DNA of 7,134 bases from Acidobacteriaceae bacterium (GTDB lineage: Bacteria > Acidobacteriota > Terriglobia > Terriglobales > Acidobacteriaceae). Location of the stretch: contig JASHUH010000533.1 of NCBI GenBank assembly GCA_030040115.1, positions 1 to 7,134 on the forward strand. Reading direction: 5' to 3'. Shown piece after piece: positions 1-6,113 of the stretch (positions within the stretch are counted from its first letter, which is position 1; each line of letters starts with the position of its first letter). Position numbers and translations under genes: made by a program. The notes below the pieces were generated by a model, which saw only the letters and a list, made by a program, of their open reading frames with translations, was not told the DNA's origin and searched no databases.

Positions 1-1026
1 GACTGGATCCGCCGCGTGCTCTACCGTCATGGCGTCGATCCGCAGTGCTTCGACGTGGTGTCGAACCCCGAGTTTTTGCGCGAAGGCACGGCGGTAACGG
101 ATTTTCTGCACCCGGATCGGATCGTCGTCGGGGCCGGCAACGAACGCTCCGCCGAGGTGCTGCGGCGCATTTATGAGCCGCTGACCGAGGGCTCCTATTA
201 CGAGCAGCCGGACGCCTTGCCGGGGGCTTGCAACGCCGCCCATCCCGCGCGCCTGCTGGTCACGTCGGCGCAGAGCGCGGAAATCATCAAGCATGCTTCC
301 AACGCTTTCCTGGCGCTGAAGATCTCGTTTATCAATGCGGTGGCGAATCTGGCCGAGGCCGTGGATGCGGATATCGAAGACATCGCGGCGGGCATGGGCC
401 TCGACAGCCGCATTAGGGGTAGGTTCCTGCGCGCCGGGTCGGGCTACGGAGGTTCGTGCTTTCCCAAGGACGTGGCTGCCTTCCACTGGGTGGCGCAGCA
501 GCGCGGGGTCAATTTTCAGCTTCTCCAGGAAGTCCGCAAAATCAACGAGACCCAGAAGGAGATCTTCTTCAACAAGGTGCTCTCGGCGCTATGGACGCTG
601 CGCGGCAAGCGGCTGGCGGCCCTCGGTCTGGCCTTCAAGGGAGACACCGACGATATCCGCGAGTCGCCCGCCATCGACATTATCAAGCGGCTCCTCAAGG
701 CAGGCGCCGCGGTGACGGCCTACGACCCCGCCGCCATGGAGCGCGCCAAGGAAGTCTTGCCTCCGGCCGAGAACCTCAGCTATGCGGACAGCCTGTACGA
801 AGCCGCCAGGAACGCTGACGCCGTGTTGATTCTCACCGATTGGAAAGAATTTGCCACCATCGACCTGGCGCGGCTCAATCAGGCCGTTCACTTCCCAATT
901 GTGATTGACGGTAGGAATCTCTACAAGCCGCAGGTGATGCTGGAGCACGGCTTCACCTATGTAAGCGTGGGCCGGCCGGCCAATTACGAGGCGCAGGAAG
1001 GCAAGCCGCGCAAGCAACTGGTCTAG
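1..1026 (+). CDS. ugd: UDP-glucose 6-dehydrogenase, 5'-truncated by the window edge
   Basis: This enzyme oxidises UDP-glucose to UDP-glucuronate in two NAD+-dependent steps in the cytoplasm. The reading frame is open from base 1 (DWIRRVLYRHG), so the true start lies upstream. 341 residues are visible, and the N-terminal NAD-binding Rossmann part, roughly 120-130 residues, is missing. Family signatures appear in the expected order: SNPEFLREGTAV and PDRIVVG near the left edge; the central helix EIIKHASNAFLALKISFIN, with the conserved lysine; GSGYGGSCFPKD, whose cysteine (codon 457-459) is the catalytic thiohemiacetal-forming residue; and FKGDTDDIRESP, the start of the C-terminal UDP-binding domain, followed by AYDPAAME. 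The stop is TAG at 1024-1026. The GTG at 16 is an internal valine codon, not a start. A UDP-glucuronate decarboxylase gene follows 133 bases downstream on the same strand, which supports UDP-glucose as substrate over GDP-mannose. The family is near certain; the exact sugar specificity is slightly less so. Confidence 0.95.
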   Translation, partial: DWIRRVLYRHGVDPQCFDVVSNPEFLREGTAVTDFLHPDRIVVGAGNERSAEVLRRIYEPLTEGSYYEQPDALPGACNAAHPARLLVTSAQSAEIIKHASNAFLALKISFINAVANLAEAVDADIEDIAAGMGLDSRIRGRFLRAGSGYGGSCFPKDVAAFHWVAQQRGVNFQLLQEVRKINETQKEIFFNKVLSALWTLRGKRLAALGLAFKGDTDDIRESPAIDIIKRLLKAGAAVTAYDPAAMERAKEVLPPAENLSYADSLYEAARNADAVLILTDWKEFATIDLARLNQAVHFPIVIDGRNLYKPQVMLEHGFTYVSVGRPANYEAQEGKPRKQLV

Positions 1027-1044
1027 GGATTTAAAGGATCTTCT

Positions 1045-1068
1045 TCGGGGGAGCGAGGCAAGCCCCGA
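1045..1068 (+). other. Weak stem-loop between ugd and the decarboxylase gene
   Basis: TCGGGG (1045-1050) can pair with CCCCGA (1063-1068) around a 12-base loop. No T-run follows, so it does not look like a strong intrinsic terminator. It could reduce read-through or protect the upstream mRNA end, or it could be incidental in GC-rich sequence. Confidence 0.25.
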
Positions 1069-1159
1069 CCCTGACATATTCCTTGTCAAGCGTTAAAGCT
1101 GGCCAGTCCGATTGGGGAAAAGGGAATTTCTAACGATTGGAGAAGATTTTTTCTTGACC

Positions 1160-2110
1160 ATGCGCATCCTTGTCACCGGCGCAGCCGGTTTTCTGGGCTC
1201 TCATCTCGCCGATCGCCTGCTGAGTGAAGGCCACTCGGTGGTGGGCGTCGACAATTTCGCGACCGGCTTCCGCGAAAATCTGGATCATCTGGCACACGAA
1301 TTGCGCTTCGAGTTCAAAGAGCTGGACATCTGCGCGCCCTTCGATCCGGGGCGGGTGGATTACGTCTTTAATTTCGCTTCTCCGGCGAGCCCGCCGGAAT
1401 ATCTTCGCCTGGCCATCGAGACGCTGCGCACCGGCTCGGCGGGCGTAGAAAACACGCTCGAAATCGCCGCCCGCTATGGAGCCGGATTCCTGCACGCCTC
1501 CACTTCGGAGTGCTATGGCGATCCCCTCGAGCATCCGCAATCGGAAAGCTACTGGGGACACGTCAATCCGGTGGGGCCGCGCTCGGTGTACGACGAAGCC
1601 AAACGCTACGCCGAGGCGCTGACCATGGCCTACCATCGCACCCGCGGCGTAAACACCCACCTGGCGCGCATCTTCAACACCTACGGGCCGCGCCTGCACC
1701 CCGACGATGGCCGGGTGATTTCGAATTTCATCATGCAGGCGCTGCGCGGCGAGCCGCTCACCGTCTACGGCGACGGCAGCCAGACGCGCAGCTTCTGCTT
1801 TGTCGACGATCTCATCGAAGGCATGGTGCGTTTGTCGCGGTCGGACGAGCATCTGCCCGTCAACCTCGGCAATCCGGCCGAGTTCACCATCCTGGAATGC
1901 GCGCAGGCGGTGCTGGAAGCGACAGGATCGAAGAGCGAACTGCGTTTTGAGGCGCTGCCGGTCGACGATCCCACGCGGCGCTGCCCCGATATTGCCAAGG
2001 CGCGCGCGCTTCTCGGATGGGAGCCGCGGGTCCCCCTCAAGGAAGGACTGCGGCGGTCGCTCGATTTCTTCCGCGCCAAAGCCGGCCTGCCCGTTTCTGT
2101 TGCCGGATAG
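1160..2110 (+). CDS. uxs: UDP-glucuronate decarboxylase (UDP-xylose synthase), extended SDR family
   Basis: The predicted 316-residue cytoplasmic enzyme would convert UDP-glucuronate to UDP-xylose through a bound NAD+ and a 4-keto intermediate. The N-terminus has the Rossmann motif GAAGFLGSH (GxxGxxG, residues 7-13) and an acidic residue, D31, suited to the NAD ribose. The active site shows STSECYGDP (residues 114-122, including E117) and YDEAK (Y144, K148). [20 protein letters not shown] and [10 protein letters not shown] are hallmarks of the UXS branch; the glutamate and the late arginine (R273/R274) match positions needed for decarboxylation rather than epimerisation. The ATG at 1160 fits the family's usual MRILVTG start. 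The frame is open upstream, with TTG codons at 1112 and 1154. The nearest purine-rich site, GGAG at 1139-1142, is 17 bases from the ATG and 11 from the TTG at 1154, so a two-residue longer protein is possible. With ugd upstream this makes a two-step UDP-xylose route. Confidence 0.92.
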   Translation: MRILVTGAAGFLGSHLADRLLSEGHSVVGVDNFATGFRENLDHLAHELRFEFKELDICAPFDPGRVDYVFNFASPASPPEYLRLAIETLRTGSAGVENTLEIAARYGAGFLHASTSECYGDPLEHPQSESYWGHVNPVGPRSVYDEAKRYAEALTMAYHRTRGVNTHLARIFNTYGPRLHPDDGRVISNFIMQALRGEPLTVYGDGSQTRSFCFVDDLIEGMVRLSRSDEHLPVNLGNPAEFTILECAQAVLEATGSKSELRFEALPVDDPTRRCPDIAKARALLGWEPRVPLKEGLRRSLDFFRAKAGLPVSVAG

Positions 2111-2184
2111 CACTGATCCGGTTCGGAGCCGGCAGTCCTTTCGAAGCGCAGCCCGCGGCCCCCGTCCACACCGAAACGAGAGGC

Positions 2185-2760
2185 TCAATTTGTCTTGAAC
2201 GCCGCGAGGGCGGCGCGCATACGCTGCCACGTGGTCTCGAGATCTTCAGGCAAAATCCGCGTTTCGGAGACGGTGGTCATAAAACTGGTGTCGCCCGTCC
2301 AGCGCGGCATGGCGTGCAGGTGAATATGCCCGGCCACCCCGGCGCCTGCGGACTGGCCGACGTTCATGCCGAAATTGAAGCCGTGCGGCGTGTAGATACG
2401 GTCGAGCGCACGTTCGGTAAGCTGGGCGAGGTCCATCATCTCATGCGCGGCTTCCCCCGGCAGAGCGGCCAGGCGGTCAAGGTGCGTGTACGGCACGATC
2501 ATCACGTGACCCGAGGTGTAGGGAAAGGCGTTGAGGCAGATAAAACAGCGCTCGGCGCGCAGCACCAGACCCCCGGCAGCCTCAGCCTTGTCTGCGCTCA
2601 TCCCGCCTGCAATCGCAAAATCAATGGAGGCGAGGAGATTGCAGAAAACGCAACCCAAATCGCCGGTCCAAGCCGCTAGAGCTTTGGGCACGCCGGCGCG
2701 TGTGGCAGTTTCCGCCGCGGTGACATAGGCGTATCGCCAGGGAGTCCAGAGATGATCCAT
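2185..2760 (-). CDS. HIT-family protein (histidine-triad nucleotide hydrolase/transferase)
   Basis: This 191-residue protein belongs to the histidine-triad superfamily, whose members hydrolyse or transfer nucleotidyl groups from substrates such as diadenosine polyphosphates or AMP-lysine. The triad is GHIHLHAMPRW (H145, H147, H149), with the middle or last histidine acting as nucleophile in known relatives. CVFC (C37, C40) resembles the zinc-binding pair of the Ap4A phosphorylase-like or FHIT-like bacterial branch. FPYTSGHVMIVPYTH (residues 79-93) is the typical strand-turn region, and NFGMNVGQSAGAG (129-141) precedes the triad. The ATG at 2758-2760 is chosen because MDHLWTPWRY is the usual start of this subgroup; an in-frame extension of 11 codons to 2793 is not conserved-looking. 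The gene converges on the decarboxylase gene with 74 bases between the stops and is divergent from rpsA. The natural substrate cannot be told from sequence. Confidence 0.92.
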   Translation of the reverse strand: MDHLWTPWRYAYVTAAETATRAGVPKALAAWTGDLGCVFCNLLASIDFAIAGGMSADKAEAAGGLVLRAERCFICLNAFPYTSGHVMIVPYTHLDRLAALPGEAAHEMMDLAQLTERALDRIYTPHGFNFGMNVGQSAGAGVAGHIHLHAMPRWTGDTSFMTTVSETRILPEDLETTWQRMRAALAAFKTN

Positions 2761-2782
2761 GCCGCTTGAATCCGCTCGCTTC

Positions 2783-2788
2783 AGTATA
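2783..2788 (-). promoter_or_regulatory. Candidate -10 box for the HIT gene
   Basis: On the minus strand this reads TATACT, a 5 of 6 match to TATAAT, and would place a transcript start about 15 bases before the HIT start codon at 2760. The sequence 17 bases further upstream (CATGGC) is a poor -35 match, so support is limited to the -10 and its position. Confidence 0.35.
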
Positions 2789-2845
2789 GCCACGCCACCA
2801 CGCCAGCCATGGGCGAGGCGCGGCCCTCACCGGGGGAGCCAGGCG

Positions 2846-2866
2846 GGCGCCAGTCGCCATGGCGCC
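2846..2866. repeat. Inverted repeat GGCGCC in the divergent intergenic region
   Basis: Two perfect copies of the self-complementary hexamer GGCGCC (2846-2851 and 2861-2866) flank a 9-base loop. The element lies between the candidate HIT promoter and the rpsA promoter. It could form a hairpin or bind a dimeric regulator, but in DNA of this GC content chance is a fair explanation. Confidence 0.3.
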
Positions 2867-2929
2867 GCGAACAAAGCGCGAAGCGGCAGGTTCATCGGCC
2901 CATCGAGCAAGCGCAACGAAGCTTCAGGA

Positions 2930-2959
2930 TTGACCTTGGAAAGCGGAGATTGCTAAACT
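2930..2959 (+). promoter_or_regulatory. Sigma70-like promoter for rpsA
   Basis: TTGACC (2930-2935, 5 of 6 to the -35 consensus) and TAAACT (2954-2959, 4 of 6 to the -10 consensus) are separated by 18 bases. TG at 2951-2952 forms an extended -10 element. Transcription would begin near 2966 and give an rpsA leader of about 260 bases. It is the best promoter-like sequence I found in the window and points at a gene that must be strongly expressed. Confidence 0.6.
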
Positions 2960-2965
2960 CGGATC

Positions 2966-3226
2966 GTAGCTTCCTGCGCGGATTCCAGCAGTGAGTTGCG
3001 GCCGCCTTTCAAGCAAGCCGTTGCTGCCGGGTGTTTCCCAAGGAACCAGCGGTTGTTCAACTCCGGCTGCGCACCGGAGAAGCTGTTTTTTGGGGAAGCG
3101 CAAGGCGCGGCGACAAGGCGCAAGGACAAGCTCAACGATGTCTGGCCGGCGGCCACCGCAGCGCGGAGACTATGCGGCGGTTGACGCGCCCCGCCGCAAA
3201 AGCACGGAACCCCGGAGCTGGCAGTA
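2966..3226 (+). promoter_or_regulatory. Long 5' leader of rpsA
   Basis: This stretch lies between the predicted transcript start and the rpsA start codon and contains no convincing gene. It includes TTCC-CAA-GGAA, the 3061-3091 hairpin with T-tract, and purine-rich sequence before the ribosome-binding site. In well-studied bacteria, S1 represses its own translation through a structured leader, so this region is a plausible control site. The mechanism here is inference. Confidence 0.4.
3061..3091 (+). terminator. Hairpin plus T-tract in the rpsA leader (attenuator-like)
   Basis: CTCCGG (3061-3066) pairs perfectly with CCGGAG (3074-3079) around a 7-base loop. Six bases later comes an uninterrupted run of six T (3086-3091). 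The arrangement resembles an intrinsic terminator, but the stem is short and the T-run does not directly abut it. Its position inside the leader, between promoter and start codon, suggests partial attenuation rather than end of transcription. Confidence 0.35.
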
Positions 3227-5242
3227 ATGGCAAACGTCCTCAATTCCGAACCCGAGAGCATAACCCTGAATACCGAATTGGAACTCCCAACGCTCGAGCC
3301 TGCGACGGAGCTGGAACAGCCGTCGTTCGAACCCACGTCCAACCCTGAGAACGCCGAAGCCACCGAAGTTTCGACGATGGACGCCGATGCCCCCCATGAA
3401 CCGCACGCGCAGGCGGCGACCGAAACCGCGCCCGCCGCCGCTGACAACGCGCCGACGATAGCGCCCGGGGAGAATGCGGCCGAAGGCCCTTCAGCAGTCG
3501 AGGCCCGCTCCGCGCCACCCACTGCCCATCCGGCAGGTCCCGAGTCTGGCGACGATTTTTCCGCCGCCCTCGAAGCCTTCGAGCGCGAGCAGGCCGCCGA
3601 AGCGGCCGCGGTGGAAGCCTATGGCGACAAGCTCGTTCCTGGCGTGGTGCTCAAGCAGAGCGAGAAGTACCTGGTGGTGGACGTCGGGCTCAAGTCGGAG
3701 GGGCTTGTCCCGCTCGAGCAGGTTGTGGATCATACCGGCGCGGTCAAGTTTAAACCGGGCGACGTGATCGATGTGGTCATCGAGCGCGAGGAGCCGGAGG
3801 GCGGGTACCTGGTGAGCTACGAGCGGGCGCAGCGCCTGCGCGTATGGGACACCATTGAAAAAGCCGCCGCGGATAAAACGCCGCTGACGGGCGCCGTGGT
3901 AAGCCGCGTCAAGGGCGGTCTGACCGTGGATATCGGCATTAAAGCGTTCCTGCCTGGGTCTCAGCTTGAAATCCGCCCCGTGCGCAACCTGGACGGCTAC
4001 CTCGGGCAGCAGATCGAGGTCCGGGTCATCAAGCTCAACAAGAAGCGCGGCAACGTGGTGGTCAGCCGCAAGGAGATCCTGGAAGAGGAGCAGAACGCCA
4101 AGCGCACCGCGACCATGGAGCATTTGTGCGAGGGCGCGGTGCTCACCGGCACGGTGAAAAACATTACCGATTATGGCGCGTTTGTCGATCTCGGGGGGAT
4201 TGACGGCCTGCTGCATATCACCGACATGAGCTGGGGACGGCTCACGCATCCGCGCGACCTGGTGAACGTGGGCGACGAAATCCAGGTAAAGGTCCTCAAG
4301 TTCGACAAAGAAAAGCAGCGGGTCTCGCTGGGATTCAAACAGTTAACGCCCGATCCGTGGCTCGACGCCGCCGAGCGCTATCCGGTGGGGGCCAGGGTGC
4401 ATGGCCGGATTCTTTCGGTGACCGATTACGGCGCGTTTGTGGAGCTGGAGCAAGGCATCGAGGGTTTGGTGCATCTCTCCGAAATGACCTGGTCGAAGCG
4501 CCTGAAACACCCCTCCAAGCTGGTCAAGCCCGGGGATGAAGTGGACACCGTGGTTCTGAGCGTGAACCCTTCCGACCGGCGCATCTCGTTGGGCATGAAG
4601 CAGTTGCTGGAAAATCCCTGGGAGAACCTGAGCGAGCGCTATCCCACCGGCACAGTGGTCGAGGGCCGGGTGCGCAACCTGACCGATTTTGGCGCCTTCG
4701 TCGAGATCGAAGACGGAATCGACGGCTTGGTGCACGTTTCGAACCTGAGCTGGACCAAACGCGTCAAACACCCCTCCGAAGTGGTGAAAAAGGGCGAAAA
4801 GGTGAAGGCGGTGGTGCTCGGCGTCGAGCCGCAGAACCGGCGCCTGAGCCTGGGCATCAAGCAGTTACAGCCCGATGTGTGGGAAACCTTCTTCGCCACG
4901 CATCGCGTCGGCGACGTGGTGCATGGCAAGGTGTTGCGCACCGCGCAGTTCGGGGCTTTTGTCGAAATTGCCGATGGCGTGGAGGGATTGTGCCACGTCT
5001 CCGAAATCGGGGACGAACCCGGCGGCGGCCACGCCAAGCTCGAACAAGGGACCGAGCACGATTTCAAGATCATCAAAATCAACGTGGAAGAAAAGAAAGT
5101 GGGCTTAAGCCTGCGCGCTGTGGGTCGCGAAGCCAGCCGGGCGCAGGTGGAAGGCTACAAGGCCGACAGCCACAAACATCCTGTCTCCAGTTCCACCACG
5201 ACTCTTGGCGATCTGATCAATTGGCGGAAGAGCGAGCGGTAG
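3227..5242 (+). CDS. rpsA: 30S ribosomal protein S1 (six S1 domains, long acidic N-terminus)
   Basis: S1 binds mRNA at the 30S subunit and helps place structured or weakly Shine-Dalgarno-led messages. The 671-residue product has six consecutive S1 (OB-fold) domains at about residues 136-201, 220-283, 302-372, 387-460, 474-547 and 561-633. Domains 3 to 6 carry the standard pattern (D)YGAFV...GLxHxS...V..GD.......RxSLGxKQL, as in TDYGAFVDLGGIDGLLHITD. Domains 1 and 2 are divergent (VVDVGLKSEGLVPL, VDIGIKAFLPGSQ), as in canonical S1, where they anchor to the ribosome. The C-terminus ends in TTTLGDLINWRKSER. Residues 1-135 are Glu/Ala/Pro-rich low-complexity sequence without a recognisable domain, making the protein over 100 residues longer than the E. 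coli one (557). The ATG at 3227 has GGAG at 3214-3217, nine bases upstream. A promoter and long leader precede it. I see no clear terminator directly after the stop at 5240-5242. Confidence 0.95.
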   Translation: MANVLNSEPESITLNTELELPTLEPATELEQPSFEPTSNPENAEATEVSTMDADAPHEPHAQAATETAPAAADNAPTIAPGENAAEGPSAVEARSAPPTAHPAGPESGDDFSAALEAFEREQAAEAAAVEAYGDKLVPGVVLKQSEKYLVVDVGLKSEGLVPLEQVVDHTGAVKFKPGDVIDVVIEREEPEGGYLVSYERAQRLRVWDTIEKAAADKTPLTGAVVSRVKGGLTVDIGIKAFLPGSQLEIRPVRNLDGYLGQQIEVRVIKLNKKRGNVVVSRKEILEEEQNAKRTATMEHLCEGAVLTGTVKNITDYGAFVDLGGIDGLLHITDMSWGRLTHPRDLVNVGDEIQVKVLKFDKEKQRVSLGFKQLTPDPWLDAAERYPVGARVHGRILSVTDYGAFVELEQGIEGLVHLSEMTWSKRLKHPSKLVKPGDEVDTVVLSVNPSDRRISLGMKQLLENPWENLSERYPTGTVVEGRVRNLTDFGAFVEIEDGIDGLVHVSNLSWTKRVKHPSEVVKKGEKVKAVVLGVEPQNRRLSLGIKQLQPDVWETFFATHRVGDVVHGKVLRTAQFGAFVEIADGVEGLCHVSEIGDEPGGGHAKLEQGTEHDFKIIKINVEEKKVGLSLRAVGREASRAQVEGYKADSHKHPVSSSTTTLGDLINWRKSER

Positions 5243-5259
5243 ATCTCTGCCGGCGTACT

Positions 5260-5611
5260 ACGTCTGGTCCGGAATATTCCTGCGCGCGCCCAAAGTCAAT
5301 GAGGTGGGGAATGCCGTTCCGATCGACAAGGACATTGGAGAAACTCAGGTCGCCGTGCACGATGCGGCCCTGAAGAAATAGCACAAGGCCGCGCAGAGCG
5401 GGCGTATGATACCGGCTATTGTGTCCAAGGAAAGAAAAGTCTGCCGGCAGTAGTTGTATATAGTCATTCCGTCGATGTAGTCCATCGCGTACCAGGAAAT
5501 GCCACTCGTTGCGATGCTGAATTCGCGAATTCCCGGAATGTAGGGGCAAGAAAGACGGGAGAGCAACAAAATCGATTCACTCAACCAGCCAGAAATCCAG
5601 TTCTGGACGAG
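5260..5611 (-). pseudogene. Protein-kinase-like remnant, frameshifted and truncated at both ends
   Basis: The minus strand encodes pieces of a Hanks-type or related kinase in two frames. The first frame (about 5611 down to 5375) reads ILLLSRLSCPYIPGIREF, then SWYAMDYIDGMTIYNYC, which resembles the small-lobe end and hinge, then IIRPLCAALCYF. A shift into the next frame near 5365-5385 is needed to reach RIVHGDLSFSNVLVD, the catalytic loop (HxD...N, Asp codon 5349-5351), and HLIDFGRA, the magnesium-binding DFG (Asp codon 5295-5297). The change is equivalent to losing one base or gaining two. The first frame is closed upstream by TGA at 5612-5614, so the ATP-binding glycine loop and lysine are missing. 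After EYSG the match fades, and the second frame runs into the antisense of the rpsA end before stopping at 5217. The activation-loop C-lobe is absent. An HGD instead of HRD also resembles phosphotransferases of the APH type. It cannot encode a working kinase as it stands. Confidence 0.7.
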
Positions 5612-5846
5612 TCAACCACCAATGTGAAGATCATCCAGAAATCAACACTCGGCCCTGCTTTCGAAGGAGATGATGCTGAATTTTCTCTCAAATGGCGAAT
5701 GGCTGGCTTCGATTGTAGAGAATGCGCCGCCTTCCCAGCTTGCGTCAAGCAGCGTTGGCGCGCCCACGATCGATGAGGTTCCTCCGCCTCTGAAGGCGGA
5801 GGCGGACATGCAAGCGGCTACATGCTCGACCGGCAGGTGGACACCA
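5612..5846. other. Stretch between the two remnants without a supported gene
   Basis: Both strands have short open frames here. On the minus strand, ATG at 5809 to stop at 5642 gives 55 residues beginning MSASAFRGGGTSS. On the plus strand, a 78-codon frame starts at 5670. Neither resembles a family I recognise and they overlap antisense, so at most one could be real. The stretch also holds the 5781-5802 hairpin and a small reversed receptor-like piece at about 5817-5848. I read it as rearranged, decaying sequence. Confidence 0.4.
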
Positions 5847-5906
5847 ACGGACGATCAGTGTGTTGTTTGCGCCAAAGGCGAAATCGAAGCGAGGGTTCAC
5901 GTCTAA
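5670..5906 (+). CDS. Doubtful small ORF, hypothetical, 78 codons
   Basis: The frame starts with two ATG codons (5670, 5673) just after GAAGGAG (5663-5669). That is a strong Shine-Dalgarno-like sequence, but spaced only 0-3 bases from the starts, which is too close. It begins MMLNFLSNGEWLASIVENA and runs through a proline-rich patch. Its last ~20 codons, beyond about 5848, are the exact antisense of the receptor remnant, so the C-terminal part at least is accidental. It may be the broken 5' end of another gene or chance. No family is recognised. Confidence 0.15.
   Translation: MMLNFLSNGEWLASIVENAPPSQLASSSVGAPTIDEVPPPLKAEADMQAATCSTGRWTPTDDQCVVCAKGEIEARVHV
5781..5802. repeat. Perfect 8-bp hairpin CCTCCGCC / GGCGGAGG
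   Basis: CCTCCGCC (5781-5788), a six-base loop TCTGAA and GGCGGAGG (5795-5802) form a perfect stem. There is no T-run on either side, so it is not a standard intrinsic terminator. It lies about 45 bases from the broken end of the receptor remnant and could be a dispersed palindromic repeat, an old terminator or a rearrangement hot spot. Confidence 0.5.
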
Positions 5907-6113
5907 CCGCGACTGGGGATTGGCTACCGCTTCCGTGAAATTATAGGTACTGCCGCTCGAGTTGAGGAGCTCCGCGTCTATGATCGAATTCGATTCGTTA
6001 TCGCGACGAAAAGCGTTCACAAACCAGGAAACGCTCTTGCCTAGAGAGCCGCTCGCATTACCGTTCAGAAAGGTCGAATAGTAGGGAGGCTCATTGATCA
6101 CAAAGGGATTCAC
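5847..6113 (-). pseudogene. TonB-dependent receptor-like remnant (Oar/carboxypeptidase-regulatory type)
   Basis: About 89 codons on the minus strand read NPFVINEPPYYSTFLNGNAS, then GSLGKSVSWFVNAFRR, FTEAVANPQSRLDVNPRFDF and FGANNTLIVR. From memory this resembles a mid-protein segment of the very large (about 1000-residue) TonB-dependent outer-membrane receptors abundant in Acidobacteriota, in which a plug with the PPYYS region precedes the barrel strands. The frame is bounded upstream by TGA at 6114-6116 right before a GTG, with no signal peptide, TonB box or regulatory-like domain. After VR at 5847 the frame continues to a stop at 5745 but turns into arginine-rich nonsense. It therefore lacks both the N-terminal plug start and nearly the whole barrel and cannot be functional. 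The nearest piece of matching sequence is on the opposite strand. Confidence 0.65.

Noticed and set aside
1071..1098. CTGACA-N16-TTAAAG as a promoter for the decarboxylase gene
   Set aside because: The -10 match is poor and the gap before the start is long; I cannot separate it from chance.
2111..2184. CCGG...CCGG stem near 2118-2132 as a bidirectional terminator for the convergent genes
   Set aside because: The stem is only 4 bp with no T-run on either strand.
1130..2230. Long minus-strand open frame opposite the decarboxylase gene
   Set aside because: It is antisense to a clearly recognised SDR gene with all catalytic motifs. The translated sequence is Arg/Gly/Ala-rich with no family signature, a usual effect of high GC at third positions.
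2017..2679. 220-codon plus-strand frame spanning the decarboxylase end and the HIT gene
   Set aside because: It overlaps the 3' end of one real gene and is antisense to another, and has no family features.
2809..3227. Small plus-strand frames in the HIT-rpsA intergenic region as possible leader peptides
   Set aside because: They lack ribosome-binding sites and recognisable sequence, and several start before the predicted transcript start near 2966.
3491..4249. 252-codon minus-strand frame opposite rpsA
   Set aside because: It mirrors the codon bias of the S1 domains on the plus strand and has no recognisable motif or start signal.
4140..4860. Repeated nucleotide stretches such as GATTACGGCGCGTTTGT within rpsA
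   Set aside because: These are the homologous S1 domains 3-5 of one protein, not a separate repeat element.
5260..5906. Kinase remnant plus adjacent small peptide frame as a lanthipeptide-type biosynthetic pair
   Set aside because: The kinase piece is broken and lacks a cyclase domain. The small frame ends in antisense receptor sequence and has poor start spacing, so nothing supports a working peptide-modification system.
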